From Agriotes lineatus (taxonomy: Eukaryota > Arthropoda > Insecta > Coleoptera > Elateridae): DNA of 64,000 bases. The DNA lies in contig CALNHX010001053.1 of NCBI GenBank assembly GCA_940337035.1, positions 1 through 64,000 on the forward strand. The letters run 5' to 3'. Below, piece by piece: positions 1 through 11,381 of this stretch. The notes beneath the pieces were generated by a model. The model did no database searches, was not told where the DNA came from, and saw only the letters and a list, made by a program, of their open reading frames with translations. The translations under genes were made by a program, and so were the position numbers. Position 1 is the first letter of the stretch; each line of letters begins with the position of its first letter.

Positions 1-1154
1 CTGAGTTACTTTTAGGACAGATATTTTTTATTGTCTTAGTTATCTATGACTATCATATTTATGCAGGCATAATAGGTAAATCATGTTATTATTTTGTGAA
101 TGGCTACTTACATTACTATCATTTCTACATTGCAGTAGTGATAATGACGAAATTCATAATTTTAATATTAGGTTCTTTCAAAAGAATGAACAGCATGCTG
201 AACGACTTGGTCGATTTGCAAAATACGACTACCAATACTATGGCAGGCATATTACACAGAAGTGTAAGAGCTATTACACTGGCATATAGAACTCAAACCA
301 AACAAATTAAATTATTTAATGAAATCTATGGATGGCAAATTCTGTTGCTCATGCTTTCGTTGATGATGAGTTTACTTAACATTTTAGCAACAATTTTTGA
401 ATTTTCGTATGGACTAATAACGGCGGATAAACATATTTTATCCGAGCAATCTTCTATTCATCCGATTATAATTAATTTTCTCTCGACTTGGCAGTTCGTA
501 AGTATGTGATTTGTTTGTTTTAAAAAAATATTTAAAGTACAACAGCCTTATTTCGTTACTCATGATGACAACTAAAATTTTAATGCAATTACAGCAACAG
601 AAGTAAAAAAATTAGTCCAAATTGTAAATCTCTTTTGAATTTGTTAGGGAACTCAATTAATATGGTTTCGTAAAAATTCCATTGAAAAAAGTTGTTCTTT
701 ATATATTTTAAAATCTAAAATCAATAGTGAAAACCTGAAAAATGAGTTGTTAAATTAAGGTCATTTTCCAATGTTCACTTATATTTTACATTTAATTGGT
801 TTTTTGTCCTTTCTTCACGCTAGTTGCAAATGTTTTAAAACGCCTTGTCTATCTGTATAATATTTTTTTTAGATTCTGACAATGATTCTGGCAGTTGCCT
901 GTAGTAAATCATCAGAAGAAGCAAAAAAGACAGCGGACATATGTGTAGATATCCTGCTAAGACTTCCTACCATGTCGCATCACAGGCAGGAAAGTTACCT
1001 GCAATACGAATTAAATTTACTAAAAGAGTTAGCTAACAACCACTGCCCCAACTTCTCTGCTGCTGGAATGTTTTCAATCAAGAAGTCTTTGATTCTTGTC
1101 ATTATTAATTGTCTGGCCACCTACTTTATTGTTTATATTCAGTTAGATAAATAA
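1..1154 (+). CDS. Gustatory receptor alpha1, 5'-partial (two exons)
   Basis: This is the C-terminal part of an insect 7tm_7 gustatory receptor, a ligand-gated channel subunit of chemosensory neuron membranes. The reading frame enters the window at base 3 (GAG codon) and exon 1 ends at 497 before the donor gtaagt. Exon 2 runs from 873, after a T-rich tract ending in AG, to the TAA at 1152-1154. The junction is phase 0. Two hydrophobic helices are visible in exon 1. Exon 2 ends with GMFSIKKSLIL, then TYFIVYIQ, matching the Gr signature TYhhhhhQ. It is a close paralogue of the gene at 33,679. Relative to that copy it lacks 3 nt near 481, removing a Trp before STWQF without shifting frame. The visible part is open, but its first ~150 codons lie outside the window, so intactness cannot be judged. 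Confidence 0.85.
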
Positions 1155-2028
1155 TGGAACATACTATCCACTATCGTTCTTTATATTATCATATTATGTT
1201 ATTATTAATTATTATGATCTAGCAGTAGTTTCTACAAAACTTGGGTGTGATAGAATTAAATTAAACTGCACCATTTTTTCAGGCGTTTAAAACTCCTGAT
1301 ACGCATTATTGTACTAATACAATTCGCTACAGCAGTTTAATTAGATCGGAAACGTAAAATCAATCTTATTCATATATTTTCTGATTTAATTTTGATGCAG
1401 TCGACACCATGGTTTTTCAGTAGCGTAGAAAAAAATTGACAAGGTAGCTCAGTTGACATAAGTGTTTTCAATGAAGTCCCCAAAATAGTGACGCTAAATC
1501 AGATTGATCTTCGTCTGTTAGTTTCCTGGTCAATTTGATTTTTTTTAACGGTGAATAGCATTACAAAAACATTTGTAACTGTAGGTGAAACCTTTCTGGA
1601 AGTCTACAAAGTTATGTTAAGTGCTAAGATACATCGGCGGACCAAATAAAAACGGAGAAATATTGTGAAAAAGATTAACTATATGAGGAATTGAAAAACG
1701 CCTATACATATACTGACTGTTCGATATTTCTGTTTAAGTACAAATTCGTGTACCAAAACTTTGACAAACTTGAAATTCCATTACCCTTCTTCCTCCCAAA
1801 TTATGTTTCTGTGGATATGTCAATTTCCTTTTGAATGTTTTAACTTAGATTGAATAGCAATGTTTTAATTATAAACGTGATCGTAATAAATTTCCAAATC
1901 GTCGATCTACATTACAATGGTTTGGCTAGATTTATCCATACCAATGATTCAAACCTTTTCCACTGCATTCATAGGTAAGTCAAAGTTTTAAACTTTTAAA
2001 CTTGTTTATCGTCTACCTTTCAGTGACT
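1155..2028. other. Spacer downstream of alpha1
   Basis: AT-rich sequence with no recognisable gene. It is collinear with 35,462-36,415, with scattered substitutions and small indels, as expected for duplicated non-coding DNA. Confidence 0.5.
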
Positions 2029-2290
2029 CATGTAAGCCTAGGAAGATTACCATGGGTAGGTCATATAGAAAGAATGAATAGACTACATCAAAACGGGTAG
2101 AGGAGCAAAATCCAGAAGGAAAAGGAAGTGCGGGTAACGAAGGGGTGGAATGCAACCGTATTGATAGATGCAACAACGATCCTGCTTGTTAACAAATGAA
2201 GACCATTGGTAAGGAAAGAACAGCAAAGAGGAATAATGGCCTGGTATACGTCAATACACCTGTAGAATGTAGAATTCAAGCACATTGTTT
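2029..2290 (+). pseudogene. Reverse-transcriptase C-terminal tail relic
   Basis: Translation around 2038-2090 gives GRLPWVGHIERMNR, the RLRWxGHIxRM motif at the C-terminal end of 'endonuclease-reverse transcriptase' non-LTR polyproteins. A second frame continues with KRVEEQNPEGKGSAG up to a TAA at 2190-2192. The frame change is a 4-nt loss relative to the copy at 36,416, where the same peptide is read in one frame. No catalytic domain is present. It lies about 0.9 kb downstream of a Gr gene; the matching preceding part of such a tail is found upstream of alpha-type receptors (33,137-33,420). Confidence 0.6.
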
Positions 2291-3329
2291 TAAAGTCAGC
2301 TAACAAATTCGGAATGAGCTATACACAAAAAGTCAATATTTTGTTATATGCAAGGGCTGTTGCTAGTTGATTGCCTTCCATTTGGTTAAATTACAGCAAT
2401 TACTGCATCAAAGTAATTTTATTAGTGCGATATATTTTTTCCTCTACCATTTCTCTTTTTTGTTCAGTTATGGCAGGTTGTGGCATGATTTTACTTGCAC
2501 AGGTTAGTGTGGGTTGCAGATTCTGGTTTATCTGTCAGTGCAAAAATACTTGATGCACCAAATTGTATAATAAGTTGAGCTATTCTATTAACCTGTTTCT
2601 CTGTCTGCTTGATTAAACTCATATTGCTTGCGACACGTCTCATTAAACATTTTATTGGTATCTTTTGGTACGTTTATAGATTTCGCTTTTCAGTAAATAT
2701 CTTTATTTTATGTTACAGTCTAAATGGGTGGTTAAGAAGCGTTAATAACTAAAAGCAAAGTTCACGCTAATTACGCCTGAACTGTCCCGCAGTAGATAGT
2801 TCAGCGACTAATGTTCGGGGAGAAGGTGTGGTTTGAATCAACACGACGTAACTTAGAGCTGTCACAATAAATGTTGGTTGTGATCAAGATGAAAGGGGGT
2901 AGGCGCCACGAGTTCTATTAAATTAAAAGAGATCGAAAAGTGGCTGAAAGACCTCTGTAGAACTCGAAATCCATGAACCGTTACTCTGCTCCGATTACCC
3001 TGTGAGGCGTCTCCACTCGCTTGGGACTTAGCTTTGCTGGTTTCTTCGCATTCGCCAAGGTACCTTACAAATAGATCATAACACACAAATAAATAAACAA
3101 ATATCTATGAACATCATAAATAAAAGACATAAAAGGTCGAATTTAAATTAGTACCTCCTGAAAAATTCAAATTTACGTGTAGTACCAAAAGGGGTTAGTA
3201 ATGTTAATTTAAGAAACCGCCCTACATTCCGGACATCAACATAGCCCACCATTATGGTCAACAAACAGTGAAACTTAATTTACTCTAATTCAAATTTATT
3301 CGTTATAAATTTAGCCGCTATTTATATCT
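2291..3329. other. Spacer, no gene recognised
   Basis: AT-rich with a slightly more GC-rich stretch at 2,780-3,070. It is collinear with 36,681-37,804. I see no conserved coding frame or transposon end. Confidence 0.4.
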
Positions 3330-3640
3330 GTCAATTGACCATATGTAGGTCACGTACGCATGTTCTGGTTTTACATCTGCTTAGCATAGGTCGCTGGTTC
3401 GATTCCTCTGGCCGTCTGCTCTGATTTAGGTTTTTAGGTGGTTTTCCTGAATCAGCAGGGTACCTTCTCTGAAGCGTATGCTGGGACAGTACTTCTCCAC
3501 CTTTCCTGGCCTCTCTTCCATTCTCCACCCTTCCTTTCTCTCACCCATCCTGTAATTTCCGTTCTTGGCTGAAGAGTGACGCAAGGTTTCTATAGCAGCC
3601 CGCCTCTAGTGGGGGAATTGAAATGACTCTGAACCTTTTA
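3330..3640 (+). repeat. tRNA-derived SINE-like element
   Basis: A perfect Pol III B-box-like sequence, GGTTCGATTCC, lies at 3396-3406 in a tRNA-like context. It is followed by a non-tRNA body with a conserved-looking core (gatttaggtttttaggtgg, then ttttcctgaatcagcaggg) and a C/T-rich tail. A copy without the intact B box is at 37,805-38,125. The layout is that of a tRNA-related SINE head plus body; no poly-A tail or target duplication was resolved, so the ends are approximate. Confidence 0.45.
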
Positions 3641-4359
3641 CTTTTTGTTCTGGTCTATGTTGCGGGACCAAACGTTCTACTTTGCACTTTTTTAAAATTA
3701 ACGAAGCACAAATGACGGAAAATTTACTGTTTCAAACTATGTACAGTACTTTTTTGGTTGCCTGGCGAATGGGATGCTCTAATGCGACGAGACACCTTTA
3801 GATGGATGTTGAATTGAAATGGAATGACTTCAAGAAGCAGCAAATGAAACGGCATATATTTATCCTCAGAATGACCAGTCTTGGGAGCGGACTTCACGGT
3901 AAAGAATTGTCACAACCTGCAGATTAAGGCCACTTATAATCTTTGGCATGTAGATCCTTTAAAGGCAAAAAATGCAACACTTGCAGCGATATGAGAAGAT
4001 TTCGGGCACGCACACATCCACGCCGCCTCAAAGCTTGTTACGGTTCAAAAGTCATTTACAGCTATTTATTTAATTATTTTCCCTAAAGTCGGTTAAAATT
4101 AACTTTTTGCCTTATATTTCTTTGAGCCTGATTTTTCCTACAATGACACTGAGCATTCAGATCTTCTATAAGCTATATTTTAATCTAAGTAAGCTGTTTA
4201 ACTCAGAAGTAGTGTTTGAAAGCCTCTGGAGTGTAGACCTCACGCTATGCATTTGTGCTGGGTTATGCAACCCCTTCCCCAAAATTAGATTTTTGTTATC
4301 AGAATTGTTTCAAACCATCTTCCCATTCGCCATTTTTGTGCTGCTAAAAACAGCTGCCT
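3641..4359. other. Spacer, no gene recognised
   Basis: Collinear with 38,126-38,764 apart from a deletion in that copy near 38,158. No coding signal seen. Confidence 0.4.
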
Positions 4360-5170
4360 CGAAAATTAACGTCTTGGGGACGTATCTTTATTGGATTTCT
4401 TCGGTGGCATCTTAGACTGGGAATTAGTTGTGGTGATTCGTGAATTCCACGGATGGTCTGGGATAGGCCCCATAAATTGTATTTGTGGCAATTTCCAAGC
4501 CCAAACCTCGTTTGGGGATTTCGCTTTAGCAAGCACATGTTTCTCTTCTTGGCGTAGTGCAGCCGTAAACATCTACAACGGGTATGTGTGTTTTTAAATT
4601 TATTCAGCTCGGTTCTAAGGCTACTGTCCTTTTTAGCTGTTCCCGTACCGACCTACCTACAGTTTTTCCGTTTGGTAATGTACCTACACTTTTCCCGTTC
4701 GGTAATTTACCTGCAGCATTTCCTACCTGGTGGAGATTCGAGCAATGTTCTGCTCCCCCTGCGAGCACATCCGCACCCAGGCCTAATCGACTCCTCTGGC
4801 TGCAGCCCCCTCGAGTTTGGCACGCACGAAGGGATTAGCGCAGGTGAACGCCTGTGAAACCTCCTCAGACAGTCACCTGGTGGTCGTCCGCTTCTTGGCC
4901 GCCTTGCATCCCTTCGACCTCTGTCTACGCTCACTGCAGCTGGGGAAAATCCATCGCAAAGGTCGGTTAGTTAATATTTTCATTTGGACCTCTCGAACCT
5001 CGGGTTCTTTCTGGAGGCGCTGTCGTGATGGTGCTACGACGTGCTCGATAAACGTTCGAATGCGTTTAATGTGTATTTTAAGCGGTAAACTCACATTTTA
5101 AAAATAGTTGATAACCCGCCACTGTAAAGTATATTTGGTGGTAGCTCTCCTTAACTGACATTCAGCTTTT
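4360..5170. other. GC-rich block of unknown origin
   Basis: This block is clearly richer in G+C than its surroundings and is shared with 38,765-39,610. On the minus strand several open stretches occur, including basic peptides such as KGCKAAKKRTTTR and MPPKKSNKDTSPRR, but they lie in different frames and are separated by stops in both copies. It also contains an imperfect direct repeat around 4,655-4,715 (variants of ccgttcggtaatgtacct). I cannot assign a family; it may be an old exon or transposon fragment. Confidence 0.3.
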
Positions 5171-6184
5171 AGATCACATGTACGGTGGCCTCGTACTAGT
5201 TTCAACGGTACTGTAATATTTTTTGTAAGGCAAGTGCATGAAAATGCTCATTTCACTTTCAATCGTCACGTTGCCGTGGTGTTACGCCTTGCATACTGGG
5301 TGCTTGGTCGCATTCAAAGTGCCTTTCTAAATTTTTCAATCTTAACAGTTGTGTCGAAGCCACGATGCATTTGACCGATTTCTATTTATTCAGTAGTGCA
5401 TTTGGCCAAGTTTAGCGTCAATTTTGTAATTCTTAATACTAATATTTTGTCGCAAATTAAGATATCCCTTACCGTTTTTTAGTTACTTACTTAACTTGAA
5501 TCTACTTGTCAATTACGCTTTTACGTTTATATAAATTTAAATGGCAATTTTGTGGTGAGGTTAGCCATACGCTTAATTATTATTATTAAACTGTGATATG
5601 ATCTCCCTATTGAGATTTTGTGTGGGTTTATCCGTATTATATGTTGTGTAAAACAAAACCTCTTACTTTACTGTTTGCTTATTATATGGAATCGTTACTT
5701 AGGCCAGCCAATTTTATTTATGTCCCTTGCCGTTATCTCTCTTTTCAGGAAGTGTTGGTAGCGCATTTTGTCGTATGTTTTTATGTGCGATTAGCAAAGA
5801 GCAGGGTTATCTGCTACCTGGCGCCCGTATATTCTTTTATTTTAGCTGAAGCTTTGAATCTCATATACAACCCACGCCCTCCTCTGGCTGAGAAGCCGGC
5901 TGCACTTGCTTACCGCTCTTACCATCAGAGCAACGGTAACAACGATAACAAGCTTCCCTAAAACTTGCCAACCAACCACTGGCTTGCTTATACGTATGCC
6001 GCCTGTACTCATAAAAGTTCAAACCAAAAGTGTCTTCTCCACGCAACCCCAAGCATGTTAGCTCTTTCTCTCTCTCACATAAAACGTTTTGATTGCACCA
6101 TATCGTACAAGAATTCTACGCTCCTGCTGACACACAGTAAACAACCAAATTTCAGCCTGATTGTCAGAAGCCAGGCAATGGACC
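5171..6184. other. Spacer upstream of the intact LINE
   Basis: Non-coding sequence collinear with about 39,611-40,706, except that the stretches at 5,285-5,380 and 39,687-39,905 differ by indels. No gene recognised. Confidence 0.4.
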
Positions 6185-6204
6185 TCCTGTTCAAGAAAGT
6201 GAGC
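6185..6204. repeat. 5' target-site duplication of the LINE
   Basis: A 20-bp sequence ending caagaaagtgagc. It recurs with one mismatch at 11,470-11,489 and occurs once, without an insert, at 40,707-40,726 in the paralogous spacer. Confidence 0.9.
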
Positions 6205-6706
6205 ATCCTTCTCGTGGTGGCCCCGTTGAGACTGAACCCCGCGGATCTAGACTGGGAAGTCGATAAACATCCCCCAAGCCCAGCTGTCGTGTCGTGGCTA
6301 AGGGTCTGCACTTGGGATAACGATGCCGGCAAAGACGAACCTCTCGTTACGTCATTGCCGTTATACCATACATGGATATCTCTGCTGTAGGCATGTATTA
6401 CGGGAGATATCTGTGCTGGGGGTCTTGGCTTTACTGCCCGGACCAAGAGGAGAAAACCTCAATAAAAATCCTAAATCTCACGGCGGGGGACCAGGCTCAA
6501 GAGATGCATGGCTGTCTAGAAGATCAGCCTTTCTGGTTCCAAAATCCCCTTTTCGAATGTGTTATGCGACCCGTGCAAAGCAGAGCACCAGCAGGTGTAG
6601 GCGCAGGGGCTTATAATATGCGTCATGAACGGAGCCTTCTGGATACCAGGCGCCCTCCAGAAGTATTTAGCCAAACCTCTTACAGTTGAATTAAATACTC
6701 ACTTGT
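6205..6706 (+). promoter_or_regulatory. LINE 5' UTR, presumed internal promoter
   Basis: The element starts immediately after the target duplication and runs 502 bp to the ORF1 AUG. LINEs of this kind carry their RNA polymerase II promoter inside this region. No specific promoter motif is claimed here; the function is inferred from position. Confidence 0.45.
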
Positions 6707-7798
6707 ATGGATTTAACAACTGCTTTTTCACAGGGTGAAGACGACACACTGATGGAGTCATCACCGCTTCCGATCACTGATGCTCAGACTTCGGTGACCG
6801 AGACAAAAATGGAACAGTGTGCCTCTACTGCAGAGTTGACAGTCCAGACTTCCAGTCAAGGACAGTCTTCCGAGCAGAAAAAGGCCGCAACCGGAGCAGA
6901 CATAGCCGATCAACTAGGCAAAGTGTCCCTCAAAAAGGTCCAACTTACAGCCAAGGAACGCAGAGAACGCGCCAAGCGAGCCTGCGAAGCCAAGGGCATT
7001 AAGTACGACCCAAACTATAAAAGAAAGCAGAAGATGGAGAAGAGGGCAGCAGACCCAGCTTCGAAATCGGAAAAAACTGCAACCAACCAGGGACAAAAGA
7101 GGCAACGCTCTGACGAAGCCACTCCCTCCCCGGTAAACGCCAAAAAGAGGCCCAGGCAGAAAGTAGACAAGCCGACCTCACCAAAGGCAGGCACCAGCAA
7201 GCTTGATTTCGCTGAGGCAGCCACTACGGTGAAGATGGCCATCTACCCTGCTGCATATCCAGACGTCAAACTGACAAAGGAACAAGGTGACCTAGTCAGA
7301 GACAGTCTGATAGATCTCATCTTCCAGATGGAAGAAGAAGAGAACACACCTCTCTTTACCAGCCACTATCTCGAAGCTGGTACATACGTGGTTGCGTGCA
7401 AGGACGAACTCACCAAACACTGGTTAAGTGAGCAAGTACCTAAGCTGCACCCGTGGACCAATGCCAAGCTGGAGGTAAAAGAGCGGGCAAAAGTTATTAA
7501 TTCCGTCCGGGTAGTGTTCAACGTCCCCAAGTGGTACGACAAACAGAAACCCGAGGTTATTCTCCGTTTGATCGGAAAGCAGAACAAACGGAAGGCAGAC
7601 CTCCAGACCGATACCTGGAGAATACTCAACGTCACTCCACTAGAAGATGGCGGTAGAACGTTTGCAGCAATGATAGATGACAGGGCAAAACAAGCACTAA
7701 CATCCATCAACTGCGTAGCGCACCTAGGCCTCAATAAGGTCACTTTCCTTATCCGCTCCAAGGATAGGAAAGAAGCACCTGAAAGTAGTACAAATTAA
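6707..7798 (+). CDS. LINE ORF1 protein, DUF4780-like
   Basis: A 363-residue protein that would bind the element's RNA and form the retrotransposition particle with ORF2. The N-terminal ~45 residues are Ser/Thr- and acid-rich. Residues ~70-165 are strongly basic (KKRPRQKVDK, KERRERAKRACEAKG) and suit nucleic-acid binding or nuclear import. Residues ~175-355 form a globular part whose pattern (KMAIYPAAYPD, KHWLSEQ, RILNVTPLEDGGRTFAAMID) resembles the DUF4780 domain of insect retroelement ORF1 proteins. No CCHC zinc knuckles are seen. The AUG at 6,707 is the first in this frame that keeps the full basic region. The frame overlaps the start of ORF2, which lies in the +1 frame. Confidence 0.85.
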   Translation: MDLTTAFSQGEDDTLMESSPLPITDAQTSVTETKMEQCASTAELTVQTSSQGQSSEQKKAATGADIADQLGKVSLKKVQLTAKERRERAKRACEAKGIKYDPNYKRKQKMEKRAADPASKSEKTATNQGQKRQRSDEATPSPVNAKKRPRQKVDKPTSPKAGTSKLDFAEAATTVKMAIYPAAYPDVKLTKEQGDLVRDSLIDLIFQMEEEENTPLFTSHYLEAGTYVVACKDELTKHWLSEQVPKLHPWTNAKLEVKERAKVINSVRVVFNVPKWYDKQKPEVILRLIGKQNKRKADLQTDTWRILNVTPLEDGGRTFAAMIDDRAKQALTSINCVAHLGLNKVTFLIRSKDRKEAPESSTN

Positions 7799-10700
7799 CC
7801 TCCACCACTGCAAAGCAGCCACTGCAAATCTAAGCAGAAAGCTGCTAGCAGATGACATCGATTTAGCACTGATCCAAGAACCATGGATAGTTAAGGGACA
7901 AGTCCGTGGATTAGGTGGTGCTAAAGGTAAGCTTATTTATAATCATGCAAGTCCTAGAACATGCATACTTATAAGAAATAATCTAGACTGTTTACCACTA
8001 ATGGAATTCTGTTCTAGAGACATAACCACAATTAAAATAAAATGGAATAACGATGAAGGTTGTGACCAAGCCATTATAAGCTCCGTCTACCTTCCATCCG
8101 ATTCCAGGGACCCACCGCCTAGCGAGGAACTAGAGAACCTAATATCATCTGCTTTCCAAGACGATCTAGACCTCATCCTAGGCTGCGACGCAAATTCTCA
8201 CCACACCATTTGGGGCAGCACCAACTGCAACATAAGAGGTGAGTCACTTTTAGAATTTATCTTAACTAACAATCTAGTAGTAGTCAATAAAGGTAACACT
8301 CCAACCTTTTACAACACTAATAGACATGAAGTTATAGATATTACCATAACCACTATGAGAATTAGTCAATCAGTGAATAAATGGCAAGTTTCAGACGAAC
8401 CATCACTCTCTGACCACAATTATATAACCTTTGAACTGTCTCAACGGGAAGTAAGCCAAAGAGTTTACTACAACCCAAGAAAGACAGACTGGGACCTATA
8501 TAAACAAAAACTACAAGAGAAGATAGAACACCTCAAGTTCAGATCTCCCAATAAAGTAGTTTTAGACTCAAATGCTGACCGGTTAAAAGAGGCCATGATT
8601 GACTCCTTTCAGAGTAGCTGTCCTCTAATAGACCCAAGTCAGCAAAGAGCAAAAAAACACACAAATTGGTGGAATAAAGACCTAGAAAAGACCAGACAAG
8701 AAGTCAGACGTCTGTTTAACAGGTCTAAAGCCACAAATAACTGGGAGAACTATCACAAGGGTCTCACAGACTATGGCAAAAAGATCAAGGCAGCTAAGAT
8801 AGCAGCCTGGAAAAAGTTTTGCCAGGAGGTGGAGACCACGCGATCCACAGCTAGACTCCACAAAATCATCTCAAAGCAAGCCATGAACCCAGTAGGCACT
8901 CTTAAAAAAGAAAGCGGAGAATACACTACAACGGAAGAGGAGACTTTATCTCTTTTGATAAAAACTCACCTACCCGGAGCAGTGGAACAACCTACTCTGG
9001 CTGAACCCAATCATACCCCTAGGAGGGAAGACTGGGAAACAGCTAAGAGAATAGTCAGCAAAGAAAGGATTAGATGGGCAACTAGCCTCTTCAGTCCTTT
9101 CAAATCTGCTGGAAATGACGGCATACAACCCGTAATGCTGCAGAAAGGGATAGATATACTGCTGAACCCACTCAAAGACATGTTCCAAGCAAGTCTTGCC
9201 TTAGGCTACATTCCCCAAGCCTGGAGAGTGACTAAAGTAGTATTTATCCCTAAGCCTGGTAAGAGCAGCTATGCAGAAGCTAAATCTTACAGACCTATCA
9301 GCCTAACGTCATTCCTCCTTAAAACGTTGGAAAGATTAGTAGACAGATACTGGAGGGAGGAAGCCCTAACTTCACTCCCGATTCACAAATATCAACATGC
9401 TTACCAAACAGGGAAGTCATGTGAAACCGCCCTACACCAACTAGTGGGGAAAATTGAGAGAACCTTGGAGTACAAGGAGTACGCAGTCGGAGCATTTCTA
9501 GACATAGAAGGTGCCTTCGACAACACCTCCTACCACTCTATTGAAAGAGCAATGACAAACCATCAGATCGATAACACCACGATAAGATGGACTATGGCAA
9601 TGCTCAACACTAGAGTTGTAAAAGTCAAGTTATTTGACAAGGAAAAGACAGTGCAGGCGACAAGGGGATGTCCACAGGGAGGAGTTCTTTCTCCACTCCT
9701 GTGGTGCCTCACAGTTGATGAACTGCTGATCCAACTCAATAACAAAGGCTACTACACTCAAGGATACGCTGATGACATTGTCATACTGATTCAAGGTAAA
9801 TACCAAAGAACCGTAGACAATATAATGAAATCAGCACTAAAGATAACCGAAGAGTGGTGTCTAGAGAATAATCTTAGAATTAATCCCAGCAAAGCCACTC
9901 TCGTCGCTTTCACTCGTAGAAAGAACATCACAAACAGAATGAACATAAAACTGTTTGAGACAAATGTCAACTGGGAGAACGAGGTTAAGTACTTAGGTCT
10001 AACCATCGATTCCAAACTAACTTGGAACTCCCACTTAGACAAAACAATCACCAGGTGCATACAAACATTAGTTATTGGAAAAAGAGCCATAGGTAGTACG
10101 TGGGGGCTCAAACCGGAACTGACCCTCTGGCTGTACAAAACCATGGTTCGACCAATAATTTCATATGGAATAATCGCCTGGTGGCCCAAAATAAAACAAG
10201 CAACTGCGATCCACAAAATCAGCAGAATACAATATCTAGCTAATCGGTGCATCACTGGAGCCTTTAAAGGCACCTCAGGACAAGCACTGAATGCTATTTT
10301 AAATCTGCCACCTCTGCACATCTTCTTGGAAGGTGAAGCCAGAATGGCAGCCTACAGATTACAAAGCACTGGTCACTGGATGACCACAGCTAATAATCTA
10401 GGACATGGCAAGATCATGTCACATATCAACAACCCAATATTAGAAATGGGTTCTGATCTTATCACCAAAGCCTATGACTTTGAAAAGAACTTTACTGTAC
10501 ACACAAGTTGGAATCCGGACCAACTACCAACTCCAACAAATAAGAACATCATTTTTTACACTGATGGATCTAAGTTTGAAGGGGGTACAGGCTCTGGTGT
10601 GTACAGTACCAATCCTAGAACCAACGAAAAAGTCAGTCTAGGAAAGTTTTGTAACATCTTTCAGGCTGAAGTACAAGCTATTAACGTATGCGCAAACATC

Positions 10701-11381
10701 AGCATAGAAAAGAAGCTGCTCAATCGAGACATACACATTCTCTCAGACGGTCAGGCAGCACTGAAAGCGCTAAACGCTTTCAGTACTTCATCGAGACTGG
10801 TCAAGGAATGCAAATCCAAACTTCAAACCTTAGGTCAGGGAAATACAGTAAAATTATGCTGGATCCCAGGTCACCAAGGTATTGAAGGAAACGAAAAGGC
10901 GGACAAGCTCGCAAAAGAAGCAGCCCGTAATGCAATGACCGGTCCAGAACCTGGTCTAAGCATTCAGAAAAACCAAGCCCGTTCAGCCATTAATGAATGG
11001 GTCAATACCACACACCAACTAAGGTGGAGCAACTACAATCAAGCAACACACTGCAAAAGATTGCTAAAAACTCCGAATCCACAAACCACCAAAACCCTGT
11101 TGAGACTGAACAGAACTCGAATCAAGCAAGTAGTCAGTCTACTAACAGGCACTGGAGCATTCAGAGAATTTATGCACAGTATCAATATCTATAGAGATGA
11201 ACCTGTTTGCAGACTATGCCAAGAGGATGATGAAACAGCCTATCATATCCTCTTTGAATGCCCAGCATTAGAGCGTAAAAGACACCAACTCGATTGGAGC
11301 CTTAACTCTATTGACAACCGCAAGCTAGTAGGGGACATTGCAAGTCTAGTAAAAGATACGGATGTCGGCCTGCTAACTTGA
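7728..11381 (+). CDS. LINE ORF2: endonuclease, reverse transcriptase, RNase H
   Basis: The polyprotein nicks target DNA and copies the element RNA by target-primed reverse transcription. The frame is open from 7,728; its first AUG is at 8,001, already inside the endonuclease domain, so 1,126 residues follow that AUG but the functional protein is longer. The APE-type endonuclease begins upstream (VVQINLHHCKAATANL, LALIQEPW), then GCDANSHHTIWG and SDHNYI. RT follows: SYRPISLTSFLLKTLERL, FLDIEGAFD, GCPQGGVLSPLLW and the catalytic YADD near residue 588 counted from 8,001. RNase H carries its acidic residues in YTDGS (~852), AEVQA, LSDGQAAL and KADKLAKEA. The C-terminus has a CX2CX8HX4C finger (~1,070). 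No stop or frameshift is visible, so it is potentially active. Confidence 0.95.
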   Translation, partial: ASIRSLSLSAPRIGKKHLKVVQINLHHCKAATANLSRKLLADDIDLALIQEPWIVKGQVRGLGGAKGKLIYNHASPRTCILIRNNLDCLPLMEFCSRDITTIKIKWNNDEGCDQAIISSVYLPSDSRDPPPSEELENLISSAFQDDLDLILGCDANSHHTIWGSTNCNIRGESLLEFILTNNLVVVNKGNTPTFYNTNRHEVIDITITTMRISQSVNKWQVSDEPSLSDHNYITFELSQREVSQRVYYNPRKTDWDLYKQKLQEKIEHLKFRSPNKVVLDSNADRLKEAMIDSFQSSCPLIDPSQQRAKKHTNWWNKDLEKTRQEVRRLFNRSKATNNWENYHKGLTDYGKKIKAAKIAAWKKFCQEVETTRSTARLHKIISKQAMNPVGTLKKESGEYTTTEEETLSLLIKTHLPGAVEQPTLAEPNHTPRREDWETAKRIVSKERIRWATSLFSPFKSAGNDGIQPVMLQKGIDILLNPLKDMFQASLALGYIPQAWRVTKVVFIPKPGKSSYAEAKSYRPISLTSFLLKTLERLVDRYWREEALTSLPIHKYQHAYQTGKSCETALHQLVGKIERTLEYKEYAVGAFLDIEGAFDNTSYHSIERAMTNHQIDNTTIRWTMAMLNTRVVKVKLFDKEKTVQATRGCPQGGVLSPLLWCLTVDELLIQLNNKGYYTQGYADDIVILIQGKYQRTVDNIMKSALKITEEWCLENNLRINPSKATLVAFTRRKNITNRMNIKLFETNVNWENEVKYLGLTIDSKLTWNSHLDKTITRCIQTLVIGKRAIGSTWGLKPELTLWLYKTMVRPIISYGIIAWWPKIKQATAIHKISRIQYLANRCITGAFKGTSGQALNAILNLPPLHIFLEGEARMAAYRLQSTGHWMTTANNLGHGKIMSHINNPILEMGSDLITKAYDFEKNFTVHTSWNPDQLPTPTNKNIIFYTDGSKFEGGTGSGVYSTNPRTNEKVSLGKFCNIFQAEVQAINVCANISIEKKLLNRDIHILSDGQAALKALNAFSTSSRLVKECKSKLQTLGQGNTVKLCWIPGHQGIEGNEKADKLAKEAARNAMTGPEPGLSIQKNQARSAINEWVNTTHQLRWSNYNQATHCKRLLKTPNPQTTKTLLRLNRTRIKQVVSLLTGTGAFREFMHSINIYRDEPVCRLCQEDDETAYHILFECPALERKRHQLDWSLNSIDNRKLVGDIASLVKDTDVGLLT

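Noticed and set aside
4360..5170. Minus-strand basic open frames (KGCKAAKKRTTTR, MPPKKSNKDTSPRR) that look histone- or gag-like
   Set aside because: Frames are interrupted differently in the two copies and no domain can be recognised; kept only as a GC-rich block.
9791..10321. 176-codon minus-strand frame
   Set aside because: Antisense shadow of LINE ORF2.
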